NCBI RefSeq assembly: GCF_003473545.1
Contig: NZ_QUCM01000034.1
Location: forward strand, 1-17,528
Length of the DNA: 17,528 bases
DNA from: Clostridium sp. AM22-11AC
GTDB taxonomy: Bacteria; Bacillota; Clostridia; Lachnospirales; Lachnospiraceae
Direction of reading: 5' to 3'
Each line of letters opens with the position of its first letter. The first letter of the stretch is position 1. Position numbers and translations under genes: made by a program. Positions 1 through 7,519 of this stretch are shown piece by piece. The notes under the pieces were generated by a model. The model did no database searches and had not been told where the DNA came from. It saw only the letters and a program-made list of their open reading frames with translations.

Positions 1-2
1 TA

Positions 3-704
3 ATTTTATCTTACATCAGTTTGGAGGTTTACACAAACTTTAGGATACTCCCGGCCATTCTTTTTATTTATCTTCCCGTAGTCTATATGGGATATTCCCC
101 TTTCTGGACAGCCGTATTTATATGTGCCATTACCACCGCAGTGACCATGTACCTTATAGGCGGTGCTTCTGAAAAAACAGTCTGTGCAGTCCTTGGGACC
201 ATATCAGGAGTCCTTATTGCCGGGATCACAGCTACTGTATTTTCCAGATTATCAGGGATCACAGGGTGGAATGTATCAGATATAGAAAGTCTTCTTACTC
301 TTTATGAGACCAATGATATACAGGTAGGCGGACTCTTATTTTCCGGTCTTCTGATCAGTACCTTAGGGGCAGTTATGGACGTAGCTATGTCTATTTCCAG
401 TGCCATGAAAGAGATTTATGACCAGAACCACCAGATTACCCGCATGCAGCTGGTGAAAGCAGGAATGAGGGTGGGCCGTGATATGATGGGAACAGATTCC
501 AATACGCTGATCCTTGCTTTTGCAGGCAGCAGTATTTCCATGCTGATCATGGATTATGCCTATCATCTTCCTTATCTTCAGATCATTAATTCCAATAACA
601 TCGGTATCGCTTTGATGCAGGGACTTTCAGGAAGTTTCGGTATCGTATTAAGTGTTCCGGCTACAGTGGCATTCGCCGCATGGATCTATACAGGAAGAAA
701 ATAA
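3..704 (+). CDS. YibE/F family membrane protein (5' end cut by window edge)
   Basis: This is the C-terminal part of a YibE/F-type polytopic inner-membrane protein, a family of unknown biochemical role. The reading frame is open all the way to the left window edge, and the only internal start candidate near the edge is a TTG at 21 without a convincing upstream ribosome binding site, so I treat the gene as truncated. Several hydrophobic spans are visible (about residues 7-50, 55-75, 103-125, 160-180 and 200-222 counted from the TTG). The family-like cytoplasmic stretch with DVAMSISSAM, then KAGMRVGRDMMGTDSNTLILAF, lies between spans. The gene converges on the LysR gene with only 27 bases between their stop codons, and I see no hairpin terminator there. 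Family assignment is fairly secure; function and link to the neighbouring operon are unknown. Confidence 0.75.
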   Translation: MLSYISLEVYTNFRILPAILFIYLPVVYMGYSPFWTAVFICAITTAVTMYLIGGASEKTVCAVLGTISGVLIAGITATVFSRLSGITGWNVSDIESLLTLYETNDIQVGGLLFSGLLISTLGAVMDVAMSISSAMKEIYDQNHQITRMQLVKAGMRVGRDMMGTDSNTLILAFAGSSISMLIMDYAYHLPYLQIINSNNIGIALMQGLSGSFGIVLSVPATVAFAAWIYTGRK

Positions 705-731
705 GATAGATCATTTTGTTTAAAATATTTT

Positions 732-1676
732 TTATATATCGTTGCCCTTTGAAACCGATAGGGAAGTAGCATATTCTTTTAAGATCTCCACATAGTCTCT
801 TGCATGCTGGGAAAGGTATTTCTTTTTCTGGTATGCTACAATGGTTGTGGTAAGAACCGGTTTCTGGCCAATGGAGAAGCAGCATCCTTCCGGGAAAAAA
901 CGGGATTCTTCCCGAAAATAACTTTCCGGTGCAAAAGCAGCTCCCAGTCCCTGAATCGCAAGGCGGATGGACATGGCACTGTTTCTGGTGTGAAGGAGTA
1001 CCGTTGGCTCCATAGAATATTCTTTAAATAAAGACTGTGCGATACCACCGGTATTCTGGTCCGGGTATAACAGGATAAAATTTTCTTTTTCAAGCATTTT
1101 CAAGTCCAGCCATGGGTGGCGAAAGCCTTCCTTTGGCTGGGCTTTTTCACATAAGGGGTGGTTTTTATTTAAGACCAGTACGATCTCTTCTTCTCTTAAT
1201 ATCTGATAATCCATATTTTCCGGAAATTTATGTACATTATAGATCGTCAGGTCAATGGAGTTGTCCTCCAGGCTGTTTTCCGCAACGAAATTAATGGCTT
1301 CCATAATGTTTAAGGTAACATAAGGATAGCGCTTGTGAAAGCCCATAAGGGATGGCTCGATGAGAGTAGTACCCATCATAATGGGTGCGGCAATATTTAA
1401 GCGTCCCTTTTCCTGGTGGGCAATGTCATCAAATTCCTGGCTCCACTGGTCCCCAAAGGCGGCAATGCGCTCTGCGTAGTAGAGATAGCGCTCCCCCATG
1501 TAAGTGGGATAGTAGTGGTTTTCCCTGCGGTCAAATAAGGGAGCGCCCAGGCGTTCTTCCAGGTTTTTTAAATATTTGCTTAAAGAGGGCTGGGAAATAT
1601 ACAGGGATTCTGCGGCTTTTCCAATGCTCTGGTGTTTTGCAATGGCAAGAATATAGCGGGCTTCTTTTAATTCCAT
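732..1676 (-). CDS. LysR-type transcriptional regulator
   Basis: A 314-aa LysR-type regulator, the normal family length. The N-terminal winged helix-turn-helix covers about residues 1-60, with the typical pattern AAESLYISQPSLSKYLKNLE followed by LGAPLFDRR. The remainder is the periplasmic-binding-like effector domain (GRLNIAAP, IQGLGAAFAPES). I chose the ATG at 1676 because AAAGGA lies five bases upstream of it; a TTG fifteen bases further upstream is in frame but would swallow that site. The gene is divergent from the ABC transporter/deaminase operon, the classical arrangement for a LysR protein that controls its neighbour in response to a substrate or pathway intermediate. That target is inferred. 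Repeated TTATAG half-sites in the shared intergenic region are candidate binding sites. Confidence 0.92.
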   Translation of the reverse strand: MELKEARYILAIAKHQSIGKAAESLYISQPSLSKYLKNLEERLGAPLFDRRENHYYPTYMGERYLYYAERIAAFGDQWSQEFDDIAHQEKGRLNIAAPIMMGTTLIEPSLMGFHKRYPYVTLNIMEAINFVAENSLEDNSIDLTIYNVHKFPENMDYQILREEEIVLVLNKNHPLCEKAQPKEGFRHPWLDLKMLEKENFILLYPDQNTGGIAQSLFKEYSMEPTVLLHTRNSAMSIRLAIQGLGAAFAPESYFREESRFFPEGCCFSIGQKPVLTTTIVAYQKKKYLSQHARDYVEILKEYATSLSVSKGNDI

Positions 1677-1698
1677 AGGTGTCCTTTCCAAATTTATA

Positions 1699-1765
1699 TT
1701 ATAGCTTTACTGCATAAAAATTATAGAAAATATATATTTGACTTATAGTATACCACTTTCTATAA
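1699..1765. promoter_or_regulatory. Candidate LysR operator: three TTATAG half-sites 22 bp apart plus one inverted CTATAA
   Basis: TTATAG occurs at 1699-1704, 1721-1726 and 1743-1748, exactly 22 bp (about two helical turns) apart. The third copy faces an inverted CTATAA at 1760-1765, giving TTATAG-N11-CTATAA, the T-N11-A dyad geometry typical of LysR sites. A longer perfect inverted repeat, ATTATAGAAA at 1720-1729 against TTTCTATAAT at 1757-1766, also overlaps the -10 box of the operon promoter. The first two copies read as TATAAT on the minus strand (1698-1703, 1720-1725), so they may also serve as -10 elements for the regulator gene, though no good -35 is seen. That the LysR protein binds here is inference. 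Confidence 0.6.
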
Positions 1766-1766
1766 T
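1738..1766 (+). promoter_or_regulatory. Sigma-A type promoter of the ABC transporter/deaminase operon
   Basis: TTGACT (1738-1743) and TATAAT (1761-1766) are separated by 17 bp, which is nearly the consensus vegetative promoter. It would give a leader of roughly 80 bases before the ATG at 1857. The -10 element lies inside the right arm of the inverted repeat described for the operator, so a bound regulator could compete with RNA polymerase or contact it. Confidence 0.8.
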
Positions 1767-1856
1767 GTATGTGAAATATATAAGTACATTTCATTAAGAA
1801 ATAAATATTTATTATGTATGCTAATTAATATTTATCAGAGAGGAGAAACAAAAACA

Positions 1857-2690
1857 ATGAAAAAGAGCAGTGCATGGTTTATGCTCACACCGGGACTGGT
1901 GATCCTGTTTTTATTTCTGGCGATCCCGCTGCTTCGGGTATTGTTTCCAAGTATCTTTTCCGGAGCATATCCCTTTGACGCCTATGTGGGATTTTTCCAG
2001 GATGAGTATTACAGGAAAATCTTTATCCGTACTGTAAAGATCGCAGTGATCACTACCTTTGTCTGCATGGTGGGCGGTATCCCAACCGCTTATTTTATCA
2101 GCCGGTGCAGCAAGAAATGGAGAGGGATCCTCCTTGCAGCTTCCATTTTCCCAATGATGACCAACTCTGTAATACGAAGCTTTGCATGGATCAATATCCT
2201 GGGAAGTAACGGCATTATCAACAAAGTGCTGGTTGGACTGGGAGTGGTGCCAAAGCCATTAAAACTGCTGTATACAGACTTTTCCATTATCATTGGTTCT
2301 GTGTATCTGTTTCTTCCTCTGATGATCGTAACAGTAGCAGGTGTTATGGAAAATATTGACGATGACATGATGGAAGCAGCCTTAAGTCTTGGGGCAGCCC
2401 GTATGGAAGCTTTTATGAAGGTGATCTTTCCTATGAGTCTTCCGGGTATCATCGTAGGAGGCATCCTGGTATTTACCGGAACACTGACTGCTTATACAAC
2501 GCCTCAGTTATTGGGAGGCAACTCCAACATGGTAATGGCGACCCTGATCTATCAGCGTGCCATGTCCGTCAGTGACTGGACCGGTGCTTCTGTGATCGCG
2601 CTGATCATGATCGTTGTAACACTGGCTGTGATCCGGGGCTTTAATGCTCTGGCAGCTAAACTGGACCGGAGAGGTGAGAATTATGCGTAA
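1857..2690 (+). CDS. ABC transporter permease, PotB-like (first permease)
   Basis: A 277-aa inner-membrane permease of the spermidine/putrescine/iron-type importer group. About six hydrophobic spans are visible. The cytoplasmic EAA loop that contacts the ATPase is clear at residues 173-197 (EAALSLGA, then FPMSLPG). The protein begins MKKSSAWFMLTPG, typical of PotB-like proteins. I start at 1857 because AGGAG lies at 1841-1845; the spacing of 11 bases is slightly long, but an upstream in-frame ATG at 1818 has no ribosome binding site. This is the first gene of the operon. Its stop codon overlaps the next permease start by 8 bases, indicating translational coupling. PotB-like permeases carry many substrates besides polyamines, so the family name does not fix the cargo. 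Confidence 0.9.
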   Translation: MKKSSAWFMLTPGLVILFLFLAIPLLRVLFPSIFSGAYPFDAYVGFFQDEYYRKIFIRTVKIAVITTFVCMVGGIPTAYFISRCSKKWRGILLAASIFPMMTNSVIRSFAWINILGSNGIINKVLVGLGVVPKPLKLLYTDFSIIIGSVYLFLPLMIVTVAGVMENIDDDMMEAALSLGAARMEAFMKVIFPMSLPGIIVGGILVFTGTLTAYTTPQLLGGNSNMVMATLIYQRAMSVSDWTGASVIALIMIVVTLAVIRGFNALAAKLDRRGENYA

Positions 2691-3465
2691 AAATAAACTT
2701 TTGACCATATGGGCAGTGCTGGTATTTGCGTTTCTTGCTATTCCTCTGCTGATCATTACAGTAACAGCCTTTGGAGGCGGCAGCGCCATTACATTTCCCA
2801 TTGAGTCTTTTTCATTAAAATGGTTTGCCAATGTATTCGCCTTAAAATCCTTCCGCCGGTCCTTTATCACCAGCCTGGAAGTGGCATTTCTGGCAACTTT
2901 TATCTCCCTTTTGGTTGGTATTCCCGCAGCCTATGCCCTGGCAAGATCCGGCATGAAAGGGAGAGGACTTTTAAAATCCATTTTCCTGTCACCTACTATT
3001 GTGCCAGGTATCGTTATCGGCTTTATCATGTACCAGTGCCTGATATTAACTTTAAGGATCCCTGTATTTACAGGACTTTTGGCAGGTCATTTCATGGTAA
3101 CACTGCCATATGTGATCCGTGTGGTAGGTTCTTCCATGGAGCAGTTTGATTTTTCTATTGAAGAAGCAGCCTGGAGTCTTGGATGTCCGAAGACCGCCGC
3201 TTTCTTTAAGGTAGTGCTTCCAAATGTAACAAGCGGTATTTCTTCCGCGTTTATGCTGGCATTTATCAATTCCTTTAATAATATCCCGGTATCCATGTTT
3301 TTATCAGGTCCTGGCGTGTCCACCTTCCCGTCAACCCTGATGAATTACATTGAGTACAACTATGATCCTACAGTTTCTGCTGTATCCGTACTTTTAATGG
3401 CAGCAACAGTTATCATCATGGTTATTGTAGACCGTACACTGGGTATTGCAGCTCTGGCAAAATAA
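2683..3465 (+). CDS. ABC transporter permease, PotC-like (second permease)
   Basis: A 260-aa permease that would pair with the preceding one to form the membrane channel. It has an N-terminal hydrophobic span (about residues 8-28), further spans, and the EAA loop at about residues 160-183 (EEAAWSLGC, then FFKVVLPN). The ATG at 2683 follows an AGAGGTGAG ribosome binding site and starts inside the end of the upstream gene. A longer frame from 2644 would lie inside the upstream gene and lacks a binding site. A 49-base gap leads to the ATPase gene. The fold assignment is firm; the substrate is unknown. Confidence 0.9.
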   Translation: MRKNKLLTIWAVLVFAFLAIPLLIITVTAFGGGSAITFPIESFSLKWFANVFALKSFRRSFITSLEVAFLATFISLLVGIPAAYALARSGMKGRGLLKSIFLSPTIVPGIVIGFIMYQCLILTLRIPVFTGLLAGHFMVTLPYVIRVVGSSMEQFDFSIEEAAWSLGCPKTAAFFKVVLPNVTSGISSAFMLAFINSFNNIPVSMFLSGPGVSTFPSTLMNYIEYNYDPTVSAVSVLLMAATVIIMVIVDRTLGIAALAK

Positions 3466-3514
3466 GTTACAGGTTATAACAGCGCCGGTCAGGCGGATAA
3501 AGGAGAAAATGAAA

Positions 3515-4555
3515 ATGGCATTTATGAGTTTAAAGGATATTGATGTTAGTTACGATAAGAAAAAACAGATCTTAAAGGGCTTAAACCTGGATGTGGAAAA
3601 AGGAGAGCTGGTGTCTTTACTTGGTCCCAGCGGCTGCGGAAAATCTACCACTCTTCGTGTAGTAGCAGGTTTTATTGATCCACAGGGCGGAAGTTTTTTA
3701 CTGGATGGGGAAGATATGACAAAGGTTCCGGTCCACAAGAGAAATTTCGGACTGGTATTTCAGAGTTATGCATTATTCCCGCATCTTTCCGTGTATGATA
3801 ACGTGGCTTTTGGCCTTCGCACCAGAAAAATGGATAAGGAACTGATCGATAAAAAGGTAAAGGATATTTTGGAAGTATGCGGCCTTAGCGACCTGGCAAA
3901 CCGCTTCCCAAGACAGATGTCAGGTGGCCAGAGACAGAGAGTGGCCTTAGCCCGTTCCTTAGTTATTGAGCCAAAGCTTCTTTTATTAGATGAGCCGTTA
4001 TCCAATCTGGATGCAAAGCTGCGTCTTTCCATGCGTGTGGAAATCAAGCGCCTGCAGAAAAAGTTAGGTATCACAACTTTATTTGTAACCCATGATCAGG
4101 AAGAATGTTTCTCTATTTCCGATAAAGTGGCAGTTATGAATGGTGGTGTCATCGAACAGTATGACACACCGGAAAATATCTATCGCAGACCTGCAACAGA
4201 GTTTGTAGCACGTTTTATTGGATTTGAGAATTTCCTGGATGTAGAGAAAAAGGCAGATCATTTATATGTTCTCTCAGATGGAACTGCATTTAAGACAGCC
4301 ATGGATTTAGACGGCGGGGAATATGCGGCAACCATCCGCCCGGATGATATCCGTCTGGCAGATGATAAGTTTTCCGAAAATGTACTGAGCGGCAAAGTAG
4401 GTGTCCGCACCTTCCTTGGAAAGAGCTATCAGTATGAAGTAGAAACAGCAGCCGGTGTTTTAAAGGTAAATATGGGTACAGACCATGTATTTAAAGAGGG
4501 CGATATGCTCCGTCTGTATCTTCCGGAGGATAAGCTGATCCTGGTGAGAAGATAA
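3515..4555 (+). CDS. ABC transporter ATP-binding protein, PotA-like
   Basis: A 346-aa ATPase that energises the importer. All nucleotide-binding motifs are intact: Walker A GPSGCGKST at 37-45, Q-loop Gln83 in VFQSYALFPH, signature SGGQRQR at 136-142, Walker B LLLLDEP at 155-161, D-loop SNLD, and switch His193 in THDQEE. The region after about residue 235 is a C-terminal TOBE-like regulatory domain (TIRPDDIRLADD), as in PotA and related ATPases. I start at 3515 because AGGAG at 3501-3505 is then nine bases away; the ATG at 3509 would be only three bases from it. A separate ATP-binding gene in the order permease-permease-ATPase-binding protein fits a Pot/Fbp-type importer. Confidence 0.93.
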   Translation: MAFMSLKDIDVSYDKKKQILKGLNLDVEKGELVSLLGPSGCGKSTTLRVVAGFIDPQGGSFLLDGEDMTKVPVHKRNFGLVFQSYALFPHLSVYDNVAFGLRTRKMDKELIDKKVKDILEVCGLSDLANRFPRQMSGGQRQRVALARSLVIEPKLLLLDEPLSNLDAKLRLSMRVEIKRLQKKLGITTLFVTHDQEECFSISDKVAVMNGGVIEQYDTPENIYRRPATEFVARFIGFENFLDVEKKADHLYVLSDGTAFKTAMDLDGGEYAATIRPDDIRLADDKFSENVLSGKVGVRTFLGKSYQYEVETAAGVLKVNMGTDHVFKEGDMLRLYLPEDKLILVRR

Positions 4556-4600
4556 ATACATGATTAAGTAAGATCCGGCATTAAAAAGCATTTACGTAAA

Positions 4601-4620
4601 AATCTTTATAAATCTTTATA
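4601..4620. repeat. 10-bp tandem repeat upstream of the binding-protein gene
   Basis: AATCTTTATA is present twice head to tail, immediately before the ribosome binding site of the lipoprotein gene, within an 81-base AT-rich spacer. It could be part of an internal promoter or a translation enhancer, but I find no well-spaced -35/-10 pair, so no role is assigned. Confidence 0.6.
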
Positions 4621-4636
4621 TAAAAGGAGAATTATT

Positions 4637-5740
4637 ATGAAAAAGAGATTAGCAGTAGTACTTTGTGCAGCAATGATGTTATCTGCATGCGGCGGTGCAT
4701 CCGGCTCTGATCAGGCGGCAGATACCAAGGGACAGGCAGAAGCAGACTCCAAGGCAGATGATACAGAAGGCTCCAAGGGAGATGGCAAACTGGTCCTTTC
4801 TACTTACGGACTGAGCGAAGATATTTCCGAGGATGAAGTATATACTCCTTTTGAGCAGGAATTTGGCTGCGAGATCGTAACAGAAACAGGCGGTACCAAC
4901 GACCGTTATACTAAATTAGCAGCAGACAGCGAGTCTACCATTGATGTGATCGAACTTTCCCAGGCAATGACTGCAAAGGGTGCTGATGAAGGGCTTTTTG
5001 ATACCATTGACTTAAGCAAGATCCCAAATGCAGAAAACCTGATCCCGGCTGCAAAAGAGCTGGCTGAAAATGGACAGGGCATTCCTTACACCATCAACAG
5101 CATTGGCATCATCTACAATCCGGAACTGACCGGTTTTGAGATCAAGAGCTTTGATGATCTGTGGGACTCCCGTCTGGAAGGAATGGTTTCTATTCCTGAG
5201 ATCACAACTACCTTTGGACCGGCTATGGTTTATGTAGCTGGTGACCATGCAGGTACTCCTGTAGCAGAGGATGAAGGAAAGGCTGCTTTTGAGGCACTGG
5301 CTGAGTTAAAGCCAAACCTTGTTAAGACTTATACAAAGTCTTCTGACCTGATCAATATGTTTACTTCCGGTGAAGTAGCAGCAGCTGTTGTAGGTGATTT
5401 CGGTGTTCCTACTATTGTAGCAGCAAACCCGGATCTGGTATATGTAACTCCAGAGGAAACTTACGCAAACTTCAATACCATTAACATTACCAAGAACTGC
5501 AAGAACAAAGATCTGGCTTATGAGTACTTAAACTATCGCATCAGCCCTGAACTGCAGACAAAGACTGGTAAGGCATTAAATGAGGCTCCTACCAACAAGA
5601 AAGTTACCTTTACTGAGGAAGAAGCAAAGGATATGACCTACGGCGAGACTGCTGACAACGCAAAGATCGTAGATTATTCTTTCGTAAACCCGATCTTAAA
5701 CAACTGGATCGACCAGTGGAACAGAACCATCAATCAGTAG
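4637..5740 (+). CDS. PotD-like substrate-binding lipoprotein of the ABC importer
   Basis: A 367-aa extracellular solute-binding lipoprotein. The signal peptide starts MKKRLAVVLCAAMM and ends in the lipobox LSAC with Cys18 as the lipid-anchored residue. A low-complexity acidic linker follows to about residue 50. The mature part resembles PotD-like/SBP_bac_8 binding proteins: an early strand LVLSTYG, then a hinge-region segment GIPYTINSIGIIYNPE, typical of this group. AGGAG at 4625-4629 sits seven bases before the ATG. It lies between the ATPase and two deaminase genes, and the next gene begins ten bases after its stop, so it is co-transcribed with them. It should set the substrate specificity of the importer. 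Polyamine binding cannot be concluded from the fold, and the linked enzymes argue for a nitrogen heterocycle instead. Confidence 0.88.
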   Translation: MKKRLAVVLCAAMMLSACGGASGSDQAADTKGQAEADSKADDTEGSKGDGKLVLSTYGLSEDISEDEVYTPFEQEFGCEIVTETGGTNDRYTKLAADSESTIDVIELSQAMTAKGADEGLFDTIDLSKIPNAENLIPAAKELAENGQGIPYTINSIGIIYNPELTGFEIKSFDDLWDSRLEGMVSIPEITTTFGPAMVYVAGDHAGTPVAEDEGKAAFEALAELKPNLVKTYTKSSDLINMFTSGEVAAAVVGDFGVPTIVAANPDLVYVTPEETYANFNTINITKNCKNKDLAYEYLNYRISPELQTKTGKALNEAPTNKKVTFTEEEAKDMTYGETADNAKIVDYSFVNPILNNWIDQWNRTINQ

Positions 5741-5750
5741 GAGAAAATAT

Positions 5751-7517
5751 ATGACCGCTGATCTTATTATTAAAAACGCAAATGTCTTTATGACCTACAG
5801 ACAGTGTTTTGAAAAGCGGGATGTGGCAGTTGCAGGGGAAAAGTTTTATTGCGTTTCCCCTGCAATTGTTTATCCTGGGGTAAAGACCATTGACGCTCAG
5901 GGAAAATATATGATCCCGGGGCTTATAGACATCCACATGCACATTGAAAGTTCTATGACGACTCCTGTGGAATTTTCCAGGACCACACTTCCCTATGGAG
6001 TGACTACCGTTGTAGCAGATGCCCATGAGATCGCCAATGTGTTTGGCATGGAAGGCATAAAAAGCTTTATGAGCCAGAAAACGGAGCAGGATATTTTCTG
6101 GGCGATCCCTTCCAGTGTACCGGCTACCAATGAAGAACTGGAGACACCGGGAGCTGCTCTTTATCCTGAGGATGCGAAGAAAATGGCTTCGGATCCGGGG
6201 GTTCTCTGTTTGGGAGAGATTATGAATTTTAAGGATCTCAGTGCTGACGGGTACAGTAAGACCAGGGAAATGATCCGGCTTTGCAAAGAAGAGGCACCGT
6301 TGATGCGCATTGAGGGTCATTGCCCGGGACTTTCGGGAGAGGATCTGAACCGCTTTATCTATGAGGGCGTAGATGCGGACCATACCCAGCAGACCCCGCA
6401 GTCGGTATTGGAAAAAACGGATCTTGGCATGTTTCTGGAGCTGCAGCTTAAGTCTTTGCGGCCTGAGGTGGTAAAGGTGGTCTGTGAAAATCAGCTGTAT
6501 GAAAATGTAGCTCTGGTGACAGACGATACCATGGCAGATAAACTGGTAAAGAGCCAGTTAAACGGGATCGTAAAGGCAGCCATTGAGGCTGGGATGCCTG
6601 TAGAAAAGGCAATTTACTGTGCTACCTGGACACCTGCAAGGCGGATGCATTTAGATGACCGTGGTATGATCGCACCGGGAAAGATCGCTGATTTTGCTCT
6701 TTTGGAGTCTCTTAAGGACATGCAGCCGGTTATGGTATTTAAAAAGGGATGCTGTGTGTATGAAAAGGGTGCGTTGGAGAAAGGGCAGGCAGATATGCAG
6801 GCGGAAATTCAGGAACAAAGGTCCCTTTCTGTGGGAGATTTTCCAGAGCATTTTTATCATTCGGTCCAGTGCCGGGAGGCTGAAAAAGAGGATTTTCAGA
6901 TCAAAGCGGAAGATTCGTCAGCTGCATTTGCAGAAGTAAATGTGATAAAAATATCAGATTTTGGTACGGCTACCACACCGGTTAAAAAGAGATTATCCAT
7001 TAAAAATGGAAATATCTGCTGGAAGGAAGCAGGACTTTCCCTGGCAGTGGTTTATGAGAGATATGGGAAAAATGGAAATGTTGCCAAAGCACTGGTGGAA
7101 GGTACTTTTAAGGAGCCGGGAGCAGCAGCTACTACCTGGTCCCATGACAGCCACAATCTTCTTGTAATGGGAAATAATGAGGAAGATATGGAACTTGCCC
7201 AGAAACGGGTGAGAGAGCTTCAGGGGGGCTATGTAGTGTATGCCGGCGGAAAGCTGGCGGCCCAGGCCCCTCTTCCTGTAGGCGGTATTTTATCGGATCA
7301 GCCTGTTTCTGTGTTAGGCAAACAGCTGGGACAGGTGCGAAAGGCCATGGAAGATCTGGGCTATGACAACAACAATGTGATCATGTCCATGTCTACTTTA
7401 TGTCTTCCTGTATCCCCAAGACTGAAGCTGACGGATTTCGGGCTGTTAGAGGTGAAGAGCCAGGAGAAAGTGCCTCTGATCCAAACTTATTTTGATAAAA
7501 ACGGAATGAGGATCTGA
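5751..7517 (+). CDS. Adenine deaminase-family amidohydrolase
   Basis: A 588-aa enzyme with the length and two-part layout of bacterial adenine deaminase (adenine to hypoxanthine plus ammonia). Candidate metal ligands are His62 and His64 in PGLIDIHMHIESSM, Asp90, His92 and Glu93 in ADAHEIANVFG, Glu156 in CLGEIMNF, His190 in IEGHCPGLSG, His211 in DADH and the Asp pair at 258-259 in VTDD. The family C-terminal domain is present (SHDSHNLLVMGNN, then LPVGGILSD). From memory, typical relatives have DPHE, SDHE and TDDRHPDD where this protein has DAHE, ADHT and TDDTMADK, so it may be a diverged subfamily with another aminopurine-like substrate. AGGAG is seven bases before the ATG and the start lies ten bases after the binding-protein stop, tying it to the importer. 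Confidence 0.85.
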   Translation: MTADLIIKNANVFMTYRQCFEKRDVAVAGEKFYCVSPAIVYPGVKTIDAQGKYMIPGLIDIHMHIESSMTTPVEFSRTTLPYGVTTVVADAHEIANVFGMEGIKSFMSQKTEQDIFWAIPSSVPATNEELETPGAALYPEDAKKMASDPGVLCLGEIMNFKDLSADGYSKTREMIRLCKEEAPLMRIEGHCPGLSGEDLNRFIYEGVDADHTQQTPQSVLEKTDLGMFLELQLKSLRPEVVKVVCENQLYENVALVTDDTMADKLVKSQLNGIVKAAIEAGMPVEKAIYCATWTPARRMHLDDRGMIAPGKIADFALLESLKDMQPVMVFKKGCCVYEKGALEKGQADMQAEIQEQRSLSVGDFPEHFYHSVQCREAEKEDFQIKAEDSSAAFAEVNVIKISDFGTATTPVKKRLSIKNGNICWKEAGLSLAVVYERYGKNGNVAKALVEGTFKEPGAAATTWSHDSHNLLVMGNNEEDMELAQKRVRELQGGYVVYAGGKLAAQAPLPVGGILSDQPVSVLGKQLGQVRKAMEDLGYDNNNVIMSMSTLCLPVSPRLKLTDFGLLEVKSQEKVPLIQTYFDKNGMRI

Positions 7518-7519
7518 AA

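Noticed and set aside
705..731. Terminator between the YibE/F and LysR genes
   Set aside because: The AAAATATTTT palindrome has no GC stem and the space is only 27 bases.
1773..1856. Riboswitch in the leader of the transporter operon
   Set aside because: The roughly 80-base leader is AT-rich, without paired helices or a purine-riboswitch core that I can recognise.
1857..5740. A true spermidine/putrescine potABCD operon
   Set aside because: The protein families fit, but the two co-transcribed deaminases and LysR control make polyamine import unproven, so no pot gene symbols were given.
5730..6383. A 217-codon open frame on the minus strand
   Set aside because: It lies entirely antisense to the adenine deaminase-family gene, has no ribosome binding site and no family features.
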